Virus record (IMG/VR): IMGVR_UViG_3300046462_000344
Coordinates: 1 to 59,957 of that record
DNA: 59,957 bases
From: a virus
Reading direction: 5' to 3' (one strand)
Every line of letters begins with the position of its first letter. Position 1 is the stretch's first letter. Positions 8,975 through 16,736 of this stretch are shown piece after piece. A program made the translations under genes and the position numbers. The notes under the pieces were generated by a model. It worked only from the letters and a program-made list of their open reading frames with translations, did no database searches and was not told where the DNA came from.

Positions 8975-10528
8975 TCAGGTTTGCTTCGAGGTTTCCTCCT
9001 TGAACATATCCAGCAACATGGTTTGCACCCGCTGCTTGGCCCTGAGTTTGGCGTACATCCTCTTCTCCGCATCAGTGGCCTGATACATGAGAATAAGCTG
9101 CTTGTGCTTCTGCCCGATGCGCCGGATGCGGGCGTTGGCCTGCTCGAAAATCTCGAGGTCGGGCATGGGCGAGAACCAGATGATCGTGTCGGCGGCGGTC
9201 AGCGTGAGGCCGTGCGCCATGACCTTGGGATGCGCGATGAGCACCCTGATCTTGTTGGTCTGCTGGAACGTCGCGAACAGGCGCGAGCGCTCTCCCTGCG
9301 GGGTGGCCCCGGACACGACGGCAAAGTCGAAGTTCTCCTTCAACAGCCGCGTCCCGATGCCGCCCAGCGCGTGGATATAGGGCACGAACACGATGGCCTT
9401 GTTCTCCACCGCGTCGAGGTCCTCGACCAAGCGATCGAGCCGGGCGTCGTTGTCCAGCGCGATGGTTTTCTTGTCGCGGGTGTAGACCCATCCGCAACTG
9501 ATCTGCAGCAGCTTGGAGAGCACCGCGCCGGCGTTCATGGCGGTGATCTCGCTCGCTTGGATTTGCGCGTAGGCCTTGAGCTTCATCGCCTGATAAATCT
9601 GCTTCTGCTTGGCCCCCATTTCGATATCGACCGGCAGCTCTACCCCCTCGGGTAACTCCACAATGTCGTCCAGCGTGAACCTCACGCTCGGGTGCATCAG
9701 CGCATGCACCTTGTCGAGCGCGTCGGGCTTGGGGAACCACTGGAACTGAGTGATCCGCACCATGACTTCATCGCGGAAATGCGTGAAGTATTTCGGCGTG
9801 GTCGCGGGCGTGACGACGGTGGCCTGAGCCCATGCGTCGGTCGGCGCGCGCGGCGTCGGCGTCCCGGTCAGCCCCCACACCCAGCCCATGTGCGCGGCGA
9901 GGCTGCGCATGACCTTGGTGCGGATCGCGGTCCCGTTCCTGAATGACGCCAGCTCGTCGATGATCAGGTGCGTCAGATCATTTTGCAGCAGCAGATTCTC
10001 GATGATCGTCGACACGCCGTCGTGGTTGATGACGAAGATTTCCGCATCGCTGGCGAGCGCCCGCAGCCGCTGCGCGCGCGTCCCGTGCAGGACCGCCACC
10101 TTGCGGTGGGGGAGCGTGTTGAACACCTCACGCGCCCATGTGAAGTTCAGCGTCGAGAGAGGGGCGACCACCAGCAGCTTACCCGCGAGGGTATTCTTGC
10201 GGAGGAAGTCCCACGCCCAGAGAGCCGCCTTCGTCTTGCCGGTGCCCATGCCGTTCAGGCAGTAGGCGCGGGGACTCGTGGTGAGCATCGCCGCGGTGAG
10301 GCGCTGCGCATTGTAGGGCGATCCCCCGCACCAGTCGTATTGACTGAGGATGGGGCTCGGCACATCGAACCCTAGATTGCGGAGCAGCCGGGTTTCATCC
10401 AGACCGTGGGGCATCACGATCAGGTTTTGCCCATGCAGGACGAGCGGCTTGGCGTTGGGGAACAGGTTCGCCAAGTCCTGCCGGAATGGGGCGACGAGCG
10501 CCTTGTGGTTGTAATTGACGTGGATCAT
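8975..10528 (-). CDS. SNF2/SWI2-type superfamily 2 helicase
   Basis: 517 aa. Motif I is GMGTGKT (93-99), motif II IIDELAS (about 191-197, a DEAx variant), motif III GLTGTP, and motif VI-like QANARIRRIGQ lies in the C-terminal RecA lobe, all characteristic of SNF2-family translocases. Phage members are thought to act in replication, recombination or displacement of bound proteins. The gene overlaps the upstream VRR-NUC gene by 4 bp (ATGA), so the two are translationally coupled and may act together. Repeat copies at 9640 and 10179 are translated inside the ORF. Confidence 0.9.
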   Translation of the reverse strand: MIHVNYNHKALVAPFRQDLANLFPNAKPLVLHGQNLIVMPHGLDETRLLRNLGFDVPSPILSQYDWCGGSPYNAQRLTAAMLTTSPRAYCLNGMGTGKTKAALWAWDFLRKNTLAGKLLVVAPLSTLNFTWAREVFNTLPHRKVAVLHGTRAQRLRALASDAEIFVINHDGVSTIIENLLLQNDLTHLIIDELASFRNGTAIRTKVMRSLAAHMGWVWGLTGTPTPRAPTDAWAQATVVTPATTPKYFTHFRDEVMVRITQFQWFPKPDALDKVHALMHPSVRFTLDDIVELPEGVELPVDIEMGAKQKQIYQAMKLKAYAQIQASEITAMNAGAVLSKLLQISCGWVYTRDKKTIALDNDARLDRLVEDLDAVENKAIVFVPYIHALGGIGTRLLKENFDFAVVSGATPQGERSRLFATFQQTNKIRVLIAHPKVMAHGLTLTAADTIIWFSPMPDLEIFEQANARIRRIGQKHKQLILMYQATDAEKRMYAKLRAKQRVQTMLLDMFKEETSKQT

Positions 10529-10836
10529 GTGCGGTCCAGTGGACTGGTTGAAGAGAGCCAGAGATAGAGCGCCTCTAGCTGGCCGTTGACGCCGTCGATA
10601 GTGAACACGATGCCCTCGGCGCGCTTGATGTCCGCGATGATCGACTCCTGCCGGTCGGTGGGCTTCGCGCCGGGGCGCTTCGCCTCGATGGAGAAGAACA
10701 GGCCGTGGTAGCAGCAGATGTAATCGAGCGCCGTCTTGCCGTAGCCGCCCGGCACCGGCATGTGATACCAGACGCCATGCTCCCGCAGCATCTTCGATAT
10801 CTTGTCCTTGACCTTACCCTCGGGAGTAGACGCCAT
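10525..10836 (-). CDS. VRR-NUC domain nuclease
   Basis: 103 aa, the usual size of phage stand-alone VRR-NUC proteins. The PD-(D/E)XK core is visible as G-x-ALDYICCYHGLFFSIEAKRPG, with the Asp of ALDY and the E-x-K of IEAK as metal and catalytic residues, followed by the conserved T..Q helix (PTDRQ). These enzymes cleave branched DNA or act as partner nucleases of SNF2 helicases. The gene is coupled to the helicase by ATGA overlap. Confidence 0.9.
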   Translation of the reverse strand: MASTPEGKVKDKISKMLREHGVWYHMPVPGGYGKTALDYICCYHGLFFSIEAKRPGAKPTDRQESIIADIKRAEGIVFTIDGVNGQLEALYLWLSSTSPLDRT

Positions 10837-10838
10837 GA

Positions 10839-11045
10839 TCAGCGGCCCTCACGCTGATTGAGCGGCCGGACAGGGTAGAACATATCCTTGTGCAGCTTGG
10901 CGGTCTTGAGCTCGGAGTGCTCCCCGAAGGTGAGCCAGACGGCGGTGATCTCGTCGCCGTCGATAGCATGGACGGTCATCTTGGGACTGCCGGAATTGAG
11001 GTGGACGACGTCGCCGATCTTGAGTGTGGTGGTTTCGTTAGGCAC
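10839..11045 (-). CDS. DUF2158/YodC-like small protein
   Basis: 68 aa when started at GTG 11045. The start is supported by GGAG overlapping the end of the upstream nuclease gene (TGA 11047-11049). The sequence KIGDVVHLNSGSPKMTVHAI fits the DUF2158 consensus (a small beta-barrel-like protein of unknown function, found in bacteria and phages), followed by GDEITAVWLTFGE. A longer in-frame reading to 11138 would overlap the nuclease gene deeply and is less likely. Confidence 0.7.
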   Translation of the reverse strand: MPNETTTLKIGDVVHLNSGSPKMTVHAIDGDEITAVWLTFGEHSELKTAKLHKDMFYPVRPLNQREGR

Positions 11046-11046
11046 T

Positions 11047-11733
11047 TCATTCTCCGTGGTGGGGACAGGACGTGACGGGGCACCAGTTGCGGCACAGGTA
11101 TCCCGGCTTGGCGGGGTAGGATTGCGTCTCGGCGGCATGCTGGAGCAGCCTTACCCTCGGCAGTAACGAGGTCCAGAACGCGGGCATTTCGGTGCGATCG
11201 AAAACCTGCGAGGTGGTGGCGTCCTCCTTGAGCCAGATGAACTCAGATCGGATCTTGCGCACGGTGGGATAGCGGGCGAACACACACGACGCCATCAGCG
11301 CGAGCTGGCACGAATCCTCGACGATCTTGCCGGTCTTCCAGTCCACGACCAGCGCGACCGCCTTGACCAGCTTCACCACGTCCCCGATGCCGCGATACCA
11401 TGCGAAGTCGGAGCGCCAGTCGCAGACCCCGAAACTCTTGTCGATCGCCATTTTCTGCTCGACCATCAGCTCGTCGGCCGGGATGGCGAGGATGCGGGCG
11501 CACCAGTGCTCATAGGCCTCCATTCCCTTGGGGAGCGGGACGCCTTTTGAGAGGCGGAGAGCCATCGCTTTATGGACGGCTTGGCCCCATTTGATGTTGT
11601 CGCTTTCTTCCTCAACAATGTCCCGCGCCACATCGACATGGAAGTGCCGCTTTGGGCATGTTTCATAGTTCTTGAGCTTGGAGTACGACCAAGCAAAACT
11701 CTTAGGCCGATTGCGGATTGTAACAGGGGGCAT
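11047..11733 (-). CDS. RecB/Cas4-type PD-(D/E)XK exonuclease with Fe-S cluster cysteines
   Basis: 228 aa. Motifs: SYSKLKNYETCPKRHF (C26), H54 in GQAVHKAM, D118 in GIGDVV, D131-x-K133 in VVDWKTGK, and Q143 in the QLALMA helix. Three cysteines near the C-terminus (C214, C218, C223 in LCRNWCPVTSC), with C26, match the four-cysteine 4Fe-4S pattern of Cas4/AddB-type nucleases. It is likely a 5'-3' or end-processing exonuclease for replication or recombination. It overlaps the upstream gene by 32 bp. The start cannot be much later, because the conserved SYSKLKNYETCP motif begins at residue 16. Confidence 0.9.
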   Translation of the reverse strand: MPPVTIRNRPKSFAWSYSKLKNYETCPKRHFHVDVARDIVEEESDNIKWGQAVHKAMALRLSKGVPLPKGMEAYEHWCARILAIPADELMVEQKMAIDKSFGVCDWRSDFAWYRGIGDVVKLVKAVALVVDWKTGKIVEDSCQLALMASCVFARYPTVRKIRSEFIWLKEDATTSQVFDRTEMPAFWTSLLPRVRLLQHAAETQSYPAKPGYLCRNWCPVTSCPHHGE

Positions 11734-12193
11734 TGAGGTCCTCGTCTTGGTTCAGTAGCTGGATGATTTTGTCGTCTGGGCAATGTTTCAAAAGCTCCAA
11801 TGCGAGGCGCGCAATCTTGCGCTGTTGCAGGTGATCCTTGGCTCGGGCGATGACCAGCTCCGCGAACATCGCATCGCTGTCCTTGGCGAAGGTGGAGAGC
11901 AGCCTGCGGGTTTCCGCAAGCGAGCCCTCCCCGAACAATTCATTGACGCGGGTCCGCGTCTTCTCCATGCCATCCACGCCCTTGCGGACCTGATTGACGA
12001 CCTCGCCCAGCTTACCCTCGTAGGTAAGATGCTTGACCTCGTACTCGCCCTGATCGCCGATGAGCCGCACGACATGGGCGGCGAGAAGCTGGATGTCGCT
12101 GGCGTCGACAGCCAGCGGGAGCTTGCGGCCCACGCAATACTCCCAGAGCTGCCGGCGAACGTGGTTCGAGATTTCGCCTTCATGGGTCATCAC
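11702..12193 (-). CDS. Unknown early protein, 163 aa
   Basis: Predominantly helical, with no recognised family. It begins MMTHEGEISNHVRRQLWEY and overlaps the next upstream gene by 4 bp (ATGA), and its end overlaps the nuclease start by 32 bp, so expression is coupled to nuclease production. A repeat copy (12012-12027) is translated inside the ORF. Confidence 0.6.
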   Translation of the reverse strand: MMTHEGEISNHVRRQLWEYCVGRKLPLAVDASDIQLLAAHVVRLIGDQGEYEVKHLTYEGKLGEVVNQVRKGVDGMEKTRTRVNELFGEGSLAETRRLLSTFAKDSDAMFAELVIARAKDHLQQRKIARLALELLKHCPDDKIIQLLNQDEDLNAPCYNPQSA

Positions 12194-12654
12194 AGCATGA
12201 GCCTCACTTGCGACACCAGCCGATCCGACGGGTAGAGCTCGTCGTCATCCTCAAGCACCAGCGCAGTACCCTTGGAAGTAATGAACACCGCGACCTTGTC
12301 GCCCAGCTTGCGGGCGGCGATCAGCTCGACACCCTTATCCGCAAGCTCATGGATGTTCAGGCGCAAGCGCATGATCAGGCTTTCCAGATTGACGTGCGGG
12401 GGGTTCTTGGGTTTGGGCGATCCCACCGCCCCCACCGGCTTCGCCATGCTGAACGTGCTGTAAGGGCTGATGTTCATGTCGGCGTCCATGAGCAGCGGGC
12501 CATTGGCGTTCATCATGGGGTCGTTCAGCATCATCGCTTGCTGGACTGCCTGTCGGGCCTGATCCATCTCCTCGGCCAAGGACAGCCGGGGGTTGTAAGT
12601 ATTTCTGGCCCGCTCGACGACTGATGGGGGTTTAGGCTTGCCGAACATGCTCAT
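12190..12654 (-). CDS. Unknown early protein, 154 aa
   Basis: The N-terminal 90 residues are Pro/Met/Asn-rich and probably flexible. The C-terminal 65 residues look like a compact alpha-beta domain (LIMRLRLNIHELADKGVEL... KVAVFITSKGTALVLEDD). The start overlaps the wHTH gene end (ATGA, 12651-12654). No function can be assigned. Confidence 0.55.
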   Translation of the reverse strand: MSMFGKPKPPSVVERARNTYNPRLSLAEEMDQARQAVQQAMMLNDPMMNANGPLLMDADMNISPYSTFSMAKPVGAVGSPKPKNPPHVNLESLIMRLRLNIHELADKGVELIAARKLGDKVAVFITSKGTALVLEDDDELYPSDRLVSQVRLML

Positions 12655-12959
12655 CTGACGATCTCTCTAGTGGTGGGTTGCGGGCTGGCGCGGGCAATAA
12701 GATCCCGCGCCCTATCCCTCATTTCGGGGGTGAGAACGTAACCCACATCATAGCACGTCTTGACGTCGATGTGGAACGGCTTGAGCTTTTTTCGCAGCCG
12801 GCACACCGCCATCTTGGCGTCGGATGCGATCAGGTATCGGTCCTCGATACCCTCGGCGGTAACGGCGGGCTGGGACAGCAGGAGCTGCATGAGCCGGCCT
12901 TGGTTCCACGACAACTCGAACGTCGTGCAAATGATCACATGCTCACGGTCATCCGCCAT
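12651..12959 (-). CDS. Stand-alone OmpR/PhoB-type winged-helix DNA-binding protein
   Basis: 102 aa from ATG 12959. The core VCRLRKKLKPFHIDVKTCYDVGYVL reproduces the recognition helix and wing of response-regulator effector domains (theme: LRKKL..... I.TV.G.GY.L) without a receiver domain. The preceding helix is MQLLLSQPAVTAEGIEDRYL. Such single-domain proteins occur in alphaproteobacterial phages as presumed transcription regulators. It is a candidate binder of the dispersed palindromes, though that is speculation. It overlaps the 58-aa gene upstream. Confidence 0.65.
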   Translation of the reverse strand: MADDREHVIICTTFELSWNQGRLMQLLLSQPAVTAEGIEDRYLIASDAKMAVCRLRKKLKPFHIDVKTCYDVGYVLTPEMRDRARDLIARASPQPTTREIVR

Positions 12960-13125
12960 CCTTCTTGCTCCCGGTTGCGTCGCCCGGCGGGGGTTCGAGC
13001 GGCCATAGAACATCCGCGATGGCCGTGACGCGCTTGAGCCACTTCTCGAAGGTTGCGTAATTGGCGAACGTCGCGCCCTCGACTGTGAGTTTGTCCGGAA
13101 CATCCTCGGCGACATGCAGTCTCAT
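12949..13125 (-). CDS. Unknown small protein, 58 aa
   Basis: Found by reading the gap: ATG at 13125 after GGGAGTGGGAA, stop TGA at 12949-12951. The sequence starts MRLHVAEDVPDKLTVEGATF and ends in a Lys/Asp/Gly tail. Both ends overlap neighbouring genes by a few bases, the pattern of real genes in this operon. No domain recognised. Confidence 0.55.
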   Translation of the reverse strand: MRLHVAEDVPDKLTVEGATFANYATFEKWLKRVTAIADVLWPLEPPPGDATGSKKDGG

Positions 13126-13364
13126 TTCCCACTCCCATAGCTGTCTTCGCCACGGCGCTTGGCGGCGGCGGTGATGGTCTGGTTGCGTGATAGGAGCTCA
13201 CTGTTGAGCTCGTCGCCCCGGTTCAGGGCGTCGCGGATGCGCTCGGCTGACGTGAAGCTCGGCACGGTGGCGACGATGATGAATGAAGTATCTTGTTCGA
13301 TCTTTCGCCGGGCGACGAAGTGCTTTTCAGTTTTACCCGGAAGGGTAATGATCGCATATTTCAT
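13122..13364 (-). CDS. Unknown small early protein, 80 aa
   Basis: ATG 13364 gives MKYAIITLPGKTEKHFVARR, a beta-hairpin followed by helices; the ORF also extends upstream to 13400. A repeat copy (13333-13348) is translated within it. The gap upstream holds a candidate promoter (13410-13438), so this may be the first gene of a sub-operon running through the wHTH and nuclease genes. Confidence 0.55.
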   Translation of the reverse strand: MKYAIITLPGKTEKHFVARRKIEQDTSFIIVATVPSFTSAERIRDALNRGDELNSELLSRNQTITAAAKRRGEDSYGSGK

Positions 13365-13409
13365 GGGTGTTGACCTGTGGTGGAGGTCCCGGAGAACCAA
13401 GGTTTCTTC

Positions 13410-13438
13410 AATGTAACCTAATGGTCACATGGTGGCAA
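13410..13438 (-). promoter_or_regulatory. Candidate sigma70-like promoter, leftward
   Basis: Reading the minus strand: TTGCCA (13438-13433), 17-bp spacer, TACATT (13415-13410). Four of six bases match consensus in each box. It lies in a locally AT-richer 80-bp gap ahead of the 80-aa gene. The support is positional and moderate. Confidence 0.35.
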
Positions 13439-13452
13439 GTAATACTTTAGTC

Positions 13453-13569
13453 TTAGAACAACTCCAACTGGGCGGCGCAGTATTCCGCCTCGCGCTTGGT
13501 GGCGAACCAGCCAATAGTCTCCTTTCTGCTGCGGTCCCATACGATCCATTGATTGGTGAACAGGCACAT
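13453..13569 (-). CDS. Unknown very small protein, 38 aa
   Basis: ATG 13569 follows the stop of the zinc-ribbon gene by two bases. The peptide MCLFTNQWIVWDRSRKETIG continues to GWFATKREAEYCAAQLELF, a compact, well-formed beta-helix pattern. The Shine-Dalgarno sequence is poor, so translation would depend on coupling to the upstream gene. Confidence 0.45.
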   Translation of the reverse strand: MCLFTNQWIVWDRSRKETIGWFATKREAEYCAAQLELF

Positions 13570-13571
13570 GC

Positions 13572-13787
13572 TCACGACTTTTCGCTTGGTTTCGTCGTCT
13601 CTTCCTTCACGTCGCACGTCCATGTAGTGGTCGTGCAGACGCTTACCGTGAACGTCTTCTCGCATCCGTCGCACTCCATCTCCACGAGCCTCTCGTCATA
13701 GAACCAACTGTCGTCGGCGGTGTATTGCCTCCCGCAGTAAGGACAGAGCGGCCCTTCCTCGGAGAACGTCTCGCGATCCTCGGTCAC
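13572..13787 (-). CDS. Small zinc-ribbon protein, 71 aa
   Basis: GTG start at 13787 overlaps the polymerase stop (GTGA), with GGAG 8 bases upstream. CPYC (residues 14-17) and CDGC (about 40-43) form a two-CxxC zinc ribbon. Such proteins beside DNA polymerase genes are common in phages, but their role is unknown. A decayed repeat overlaps the region (13725-13740). Confidence 0.65.
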   Translation of the reverse strand: MTEDRETFSEEGPLCPYCGRQYTADDSWFYDERLVEMECDGCEKTFTVSVCTTTTWTCDVKEETTKPSEKS

Positions 13788-15649
13788 TTGCAAGCTCCAT
13801 AGTTGACGCCCACGCCCACCTCGGCGGCGAGCGGCAGGTCGTGGCCCCACTTCGGCCGGCGCGACATTTCCTCAAGCAGGATCGGGCGGATCACATCGAC
13901 CAGATCGTCCGGCACGACATAGACCAGTTCGTCGTGGACCTGATGCGCCATCTGCAGATCGAACACAGAGCAGCGGCTGCGGATGCGCATGGCGGCTTCC
14001 ATGACGGCGACGCGGTCGAGCGCCTGAACAATATTCTCGAGCAGCTTGCCGCCGTAGATGAACTTGGTCTTACCCGCGAAGGTAAATTTCCACGCCCCAT
14101 CCTCGAAGCGGAGGTCGTCGTAATAGAGCCGCAAGCCGTTGGGCAGGAGCACCCCCCGGTACTGGATGCGGACAGGGCCCCACGGGATATCGAGGTTCTT
14201 GTCGCTCGCCATCGACGGCAGCAAGCCTTGCAGGAACTCCCATGTGCCTTTGATCTTGTCGTACTTCCGGCGGTAAAGCCCGACGACGCGGCCAGACTCT
14301 TCGATCGTGATCTCCAGCCCCTCGGCCGCGCCTTGGATGCGCACGGTGTCTTGGAACCGGGGCGGACCCATCTGGAAGCCCAGCCCCAGAATCGAGATTT
14401 TCCCCAGCAGACCCGCGAGGAAGTCGGACTTGACCTTCTTGCGGTCCACCGGACGCCCGTAAATGTCGGAGGCGAACGACGAGTAGACGTCCGCGCCGGC
14501 GGCGAACAGCGCCACGAGGTCGTCCTGCCCGGCGAGCCACGCCACGAGGCGCGCCTCGATCTGCGAGGCGTCCACCTTCATCACCTTGTGCCCCTGATGC
14601 GCCACCATGGCGTCGCGGATGGTGGTGTCGCCGCGACTGGGGAGATTCTGCATGTTGAGCGACCAGTCGCCCGAGAAGCGATGGGTGTGCGCGCCGGAGA
14701 ATTTGAGCGGCACCGGGAGCCAGCCGTCGCCCTTACCCGGCAGGGTAAGATTTGAAATGTCGATGAACCTCTGGGTGCGGGTTTCCTCCAGTGTGCTCTT
14801 ATGCCCCAGACGCGCCGCCACCAGCGCCTGAACCTCGGGGTTGTCGTGCTCTTCCAGCGCGATCAGGCCGGGATCGGTCTTGGCGAAGGCGTAGACCAGC
14901 TCGCCGGTGGTTGGCGAGGTCTTGGTGGGCGGCTCCACGCCAAGCAGCCTGAGCGCCCCCGCGAAGCGGTCCGCGGACATGAGCAGCTCGGGGCTGTCGA
15001 GCCCTACCCTCGAGAGTAACCCCTGCTTCGCCGCCTTCACCTCGGCGAGGTGGACGGCCAGCTTGTTCTTGTCGGCCTGAAACTGCGGCTTGGTGGCGCA
15101 GCGAATGACCATGTCGTTGACGATGAACTCGGCGGGCGGGAAGTCTGGGCGCAGCTTCTTGAAGATGCCGCGGCAGAGCTCCACGTCGTTGATGCAATAC
15201 TGGGCGTAGGCGGGCATCATCCCCGCAGCGCGGATCGCCTCCCGGCCCATGCCCACGACGTTGTGGACAGTGCCCCCCTTGACGCCCAATTCGAGGTGCT
15301 TGGCCACGGCGTCGAGCGACACGCGCTTGGACTTGTGGACGACGAGCGCGCGCGCCATGCTCATCGTGTCGATCATCAGCTTCGGCGAGAAATCAAAAAT
15401 CCACTCTGTCACACACGCATCGAAAAGCGCATTGTGTGTGACCATCGCAATATCGTTGGCCGGCATGGTGCGGAGGAAGTCGCGAACTTCGTCGTGACCC
15501 TCCAGCCAGAACGGCGCGCCGTCGCCCATGGCTACCCCGCAGCCGATCGTCTCGAAGCGGGGGTCAAGAACATATTGGATCGGCGTCATCTTGCGGAGGC
15601 TATACTCCTGAGAGTAATAGGTTTCAAAGTCTAGGAATAGGTATTTCAT
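13784..15649 (-). CDS. Family A DNA polymerase with 3'-5' exonuclease domain
   Basis: 621 aa. The exonuclease is intact: D7/E9 in FLDFET, N73...D77 in HNALFD, Y151/D155 in YCINDVE. Polymerase motif A is KVDASQIEAR (D360), motif B GKISILGLGFQMG (K417) and motif C HQVHDELVY (H572-D573-E574). There is no 5'-nuclease domain, as usual for phage enzymes. The short length suits a phage-type PolA. The start is set by repeat 15656-15671, whose centre gives TGAGG upstream of the ATG. A highly structured 130-bp leader lies upstream. Repeat copies at 14070, 14733, 15004 and 15602 lie inside the gene. Confidence 0.96.
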   Translation of the reverse strand: MKYLFLDFETYYSQEYSLRKMTPIQYVLDPRFETIGCGVAMGDGAPFWLEGHDEVRDFLRTMPANDIAMVTHNALFDACVTEWIFDFSPKLMIDTMSMARALVVHKSKRVSLDAVAKHLELGVKGGTVHNVVGMGREAIRAAGMMPAYAQYCINDVELCRGIFKKLRPDFPPAEFIVNDMVIRCATKPQFQADKNKLAVHLAEVKAAKQGLLSRVGLDSPELLMSADRFAGALRLLGVEPPTKTSPTTGELVYAFAKTDPGLIALEEHDNPEVQALVAARLGHKSTLEETRTQRFIDISNLTLPGKGDGWLPVPLKFSGAHTHRFSGDWSLNMQNLPSRGDTTIRDAMVAHQGHKVMKVDASQIEARLVAWLAGQDDLVALFAAGADVYSSFASDIYGRPVDRKKVKSDFLAGLLGKISILGLGFQMGPPRFQDTVRIQGAAEGLEITIEESGRVVGLYRRKYDKIKGTWEFLQGLLPSMASDKNLDIPWGPVRIQYRGVLLPNGLRLYYDDLRFEDGAWKFTFAGKTKFIYGGKLLENIVQALDRVAVMEAAMRIRSRCSVFDLQMAHQVHDELVYVVPDDLVDVIRPILLEEMSRRPKWGHDLPLAAEVGVGVNYGACK

Positions 15650-15659
15650 TGCATATTAC

Positions 15660-15783
15660 CTCAAGGGGTAGCGTATGAGTTGACATGAGGGCTCCTGAGC
15701 CCTATATTGCGGGCAGTCGGCGAGACTACTCCGGGTGGAGTCAGGGGCGGCAGGGTGTGGTGGCCTAGCCGCCCCAAACTATG
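15660..15783. other. Structured intergenic leader upstream of the DNA polymerase gene
   Basis: This 124-bp stretch contains nested inverted repeats. An outer pair TGACAT (15681-15686) / ATGTCA (15781-15786) encloses AGGGCT/AGCCCT (15688-15703), ACTCC/GGAGT (15728-15741), and a strong stem GGGGCGGC-AGG / CCT-A-GCCGCCCC (15744-15775) with a 9-nt loop. In the leftward direction it would be the polymerase 5' UTR or an attenuator. In the rightward direction it follows a near-consensus promoter. No ORF is credible here. Confidence 0.7.
15680..15708 (+). promoter_or_regulatory. Near-consensus sigma70 promoter facing against the operon
   Basis: TTGACA (15680-15685), 17-bp spacer, TATATT (15703-15708): 11 of 12 consensus bases at ideal spacing. 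The spacer holds the AGGGCTCCTGAGCCCT palindrome, a possible operator. Transcription would start near 15715 and run rightward, antisense to the flanking early genes. Confidence 0.65.
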
Positions 15784-15813
15784 TCAGAGCGCCCCCTCGC
15801 GCTTGCGCTTTTT
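15715..15813 (+). ncRNA. Candidate small antisense/structured RNA
   Basis: Starting at the predicted +1, the transcript would fold a 5-bp ACTCC/GGAGT hairpin and the strong GGGGCGGC hairpin. It would then reach AGCGC/GCGCT (15788-15803) followed by TTTTT at 15809-15813, a weak intrinsic terminator. Its 3' end is antisense to the last codons of the 58-aa gene. The terminator part also encodes Lys codons on the other strand and may be coincidence. Hypothesis only. Confidence 0.35.
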
Positions 15814-15960
15814 CAAGCTCTTGTAAGTCGAGGTGACGTCGCGGTCGCCCAGCATGACGCAGAAGAACCTTTGTCCGCGCAGCCGACGCTCGACGAACTT
15901 GACTTCCTCGACGCGCATCAGCACTTCGCATTGCAGGGCTGTGAGGGGACGGTAAGCCAT
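15784..15960 (-). CDS. Unknown small protein, 58 aa
   Basis: ATG 15960 overlaps the upstream stop (TGATG). The sequence MAYRPLTALQCEVLMRVEEV ends in a Lys/Arg-rich tail (KSLKKRKREGAL). The stop codon lies within the ATGTCA arm of the structured leader. No family recognised. Confidence 0.55.
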   Translation of the reverse strand: MAYRPLTALQCEVLMRVEEVKFVERRLRGQRFFCVMLGDRDVTSTYKSLKKRKREGAL

Positions 15961-16694
15961 CAGACCACCGACAGCTTCATGTCCGGGCTCCACGGCACCG
16001 GGATCAGATCGGCGTTGGAGAGGTACAGCCGAACCGGCTCATGCGGCTTTTCCGTCTCGATGGGCGGCAGCATGATCGCCTTGGTGATGGCGGTCGAAGC
16101 ATCCTTGATCCCGGCGCGCAGCTCCGGCGTCATGCGGGGCAGCGTCTTGGGGATGCGGAAGCGTGATAGGCTCTCGGCCAGCCGTTTGCATCGCGCGTCC
16201 TGAGACTCGTTCAGCAGCAGCGTGACCCCCGGCCAGAACAGATGCATCGCCGCGATGGTGTCCGACGAGTGGTAGAGCTCGTCCAGCACGGCGCGGGCGA
16301 TCGCGATCTCCCTCCCGATCTCTACCCGCATCGCCAGCCAAGCGTCGAGCTTGCCCGCCGCCTCCTTACTCTCGGGGGTATCGAACTTGGTCTGGTTCGC
16401 ATACCTCGGCAGCAGGAAGGGCACGTTGCCGCTCGGCGTCGAGATGGTCATGTTGACCGAACAGTTGATCCCGGTCGCATGGTCCTTGCGGTCGATGGTG
16501 ACCGACGACGCCGACGACGACACGTAGGCGATCTCGGTGATGGTGGTGAGCATCTCCCGGTGCTCGGGGCGCACGATGGCCCTGAGCATGTCGTCGTGGG
16601 TCAGGGCGCTCTCCAGATAGTGCATCCGGCGAGCTTGCAGTGTGACGAGAACATTCTGCAGCTCGCGCAGGGTGGAGGGGGTGAAAGCCGGCAT
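15960..16694 (-). CDS. Unknown early protein, 244 aa
   Basis: ATG 16694 is preceded by repeat 16698-16713, whose centre reads GAGGAAG as ribosome-binding site. The protein is mostly alpha-helical in its first 60 and last 130 residues, with a beta-rich middle (VTIDRKDHATGINCSVNMTI). No catalytic motif or signal peptide. It stands immediately downstream of the 28-bp perfect palindrome. Confidence 0.6.
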   Translation of the reverse strand: MPAFTPSTLRELQNVLVTLQARRMHYLESALTHDDMLRAIVRPEHREMLTTITEIAYVSSSASSVTIDRKDHATGINCSVNMTISTPSGNVPFLLPRYANQTKFDTPESKEAAGKLDAWLAMRVEIGREIAIARAVLDELYHSSDTIAAMHLFWPGVTLLLNESQDARCKRLAESLSRFRIPKTLPRMTPELRAGIKDASTAITKAIMLPPIETEKPHEPVRLYLSNADLIPVPWSPDMKLSVV

Positions 16695-16736
16695 GATTTA
16701 CTTCCTCGGGTAAGTGGTGGTGGTTGGCGCTTTGTT

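Noticed and set aside
10839-11138. 99-aa version of the DUF2158 gene
   Set aside because: The extra N-terminus is Arg/Pro-rich shadow of the overlapping nuclease gene; GTG 11045 has a proper GGAG site.
15744-15775. Simple terminator of the rightward small RNA
   Set aside because: The stem is followed by AAACTATG rather than a T run, so if the RNA exists its end is probably further on, near 15813.
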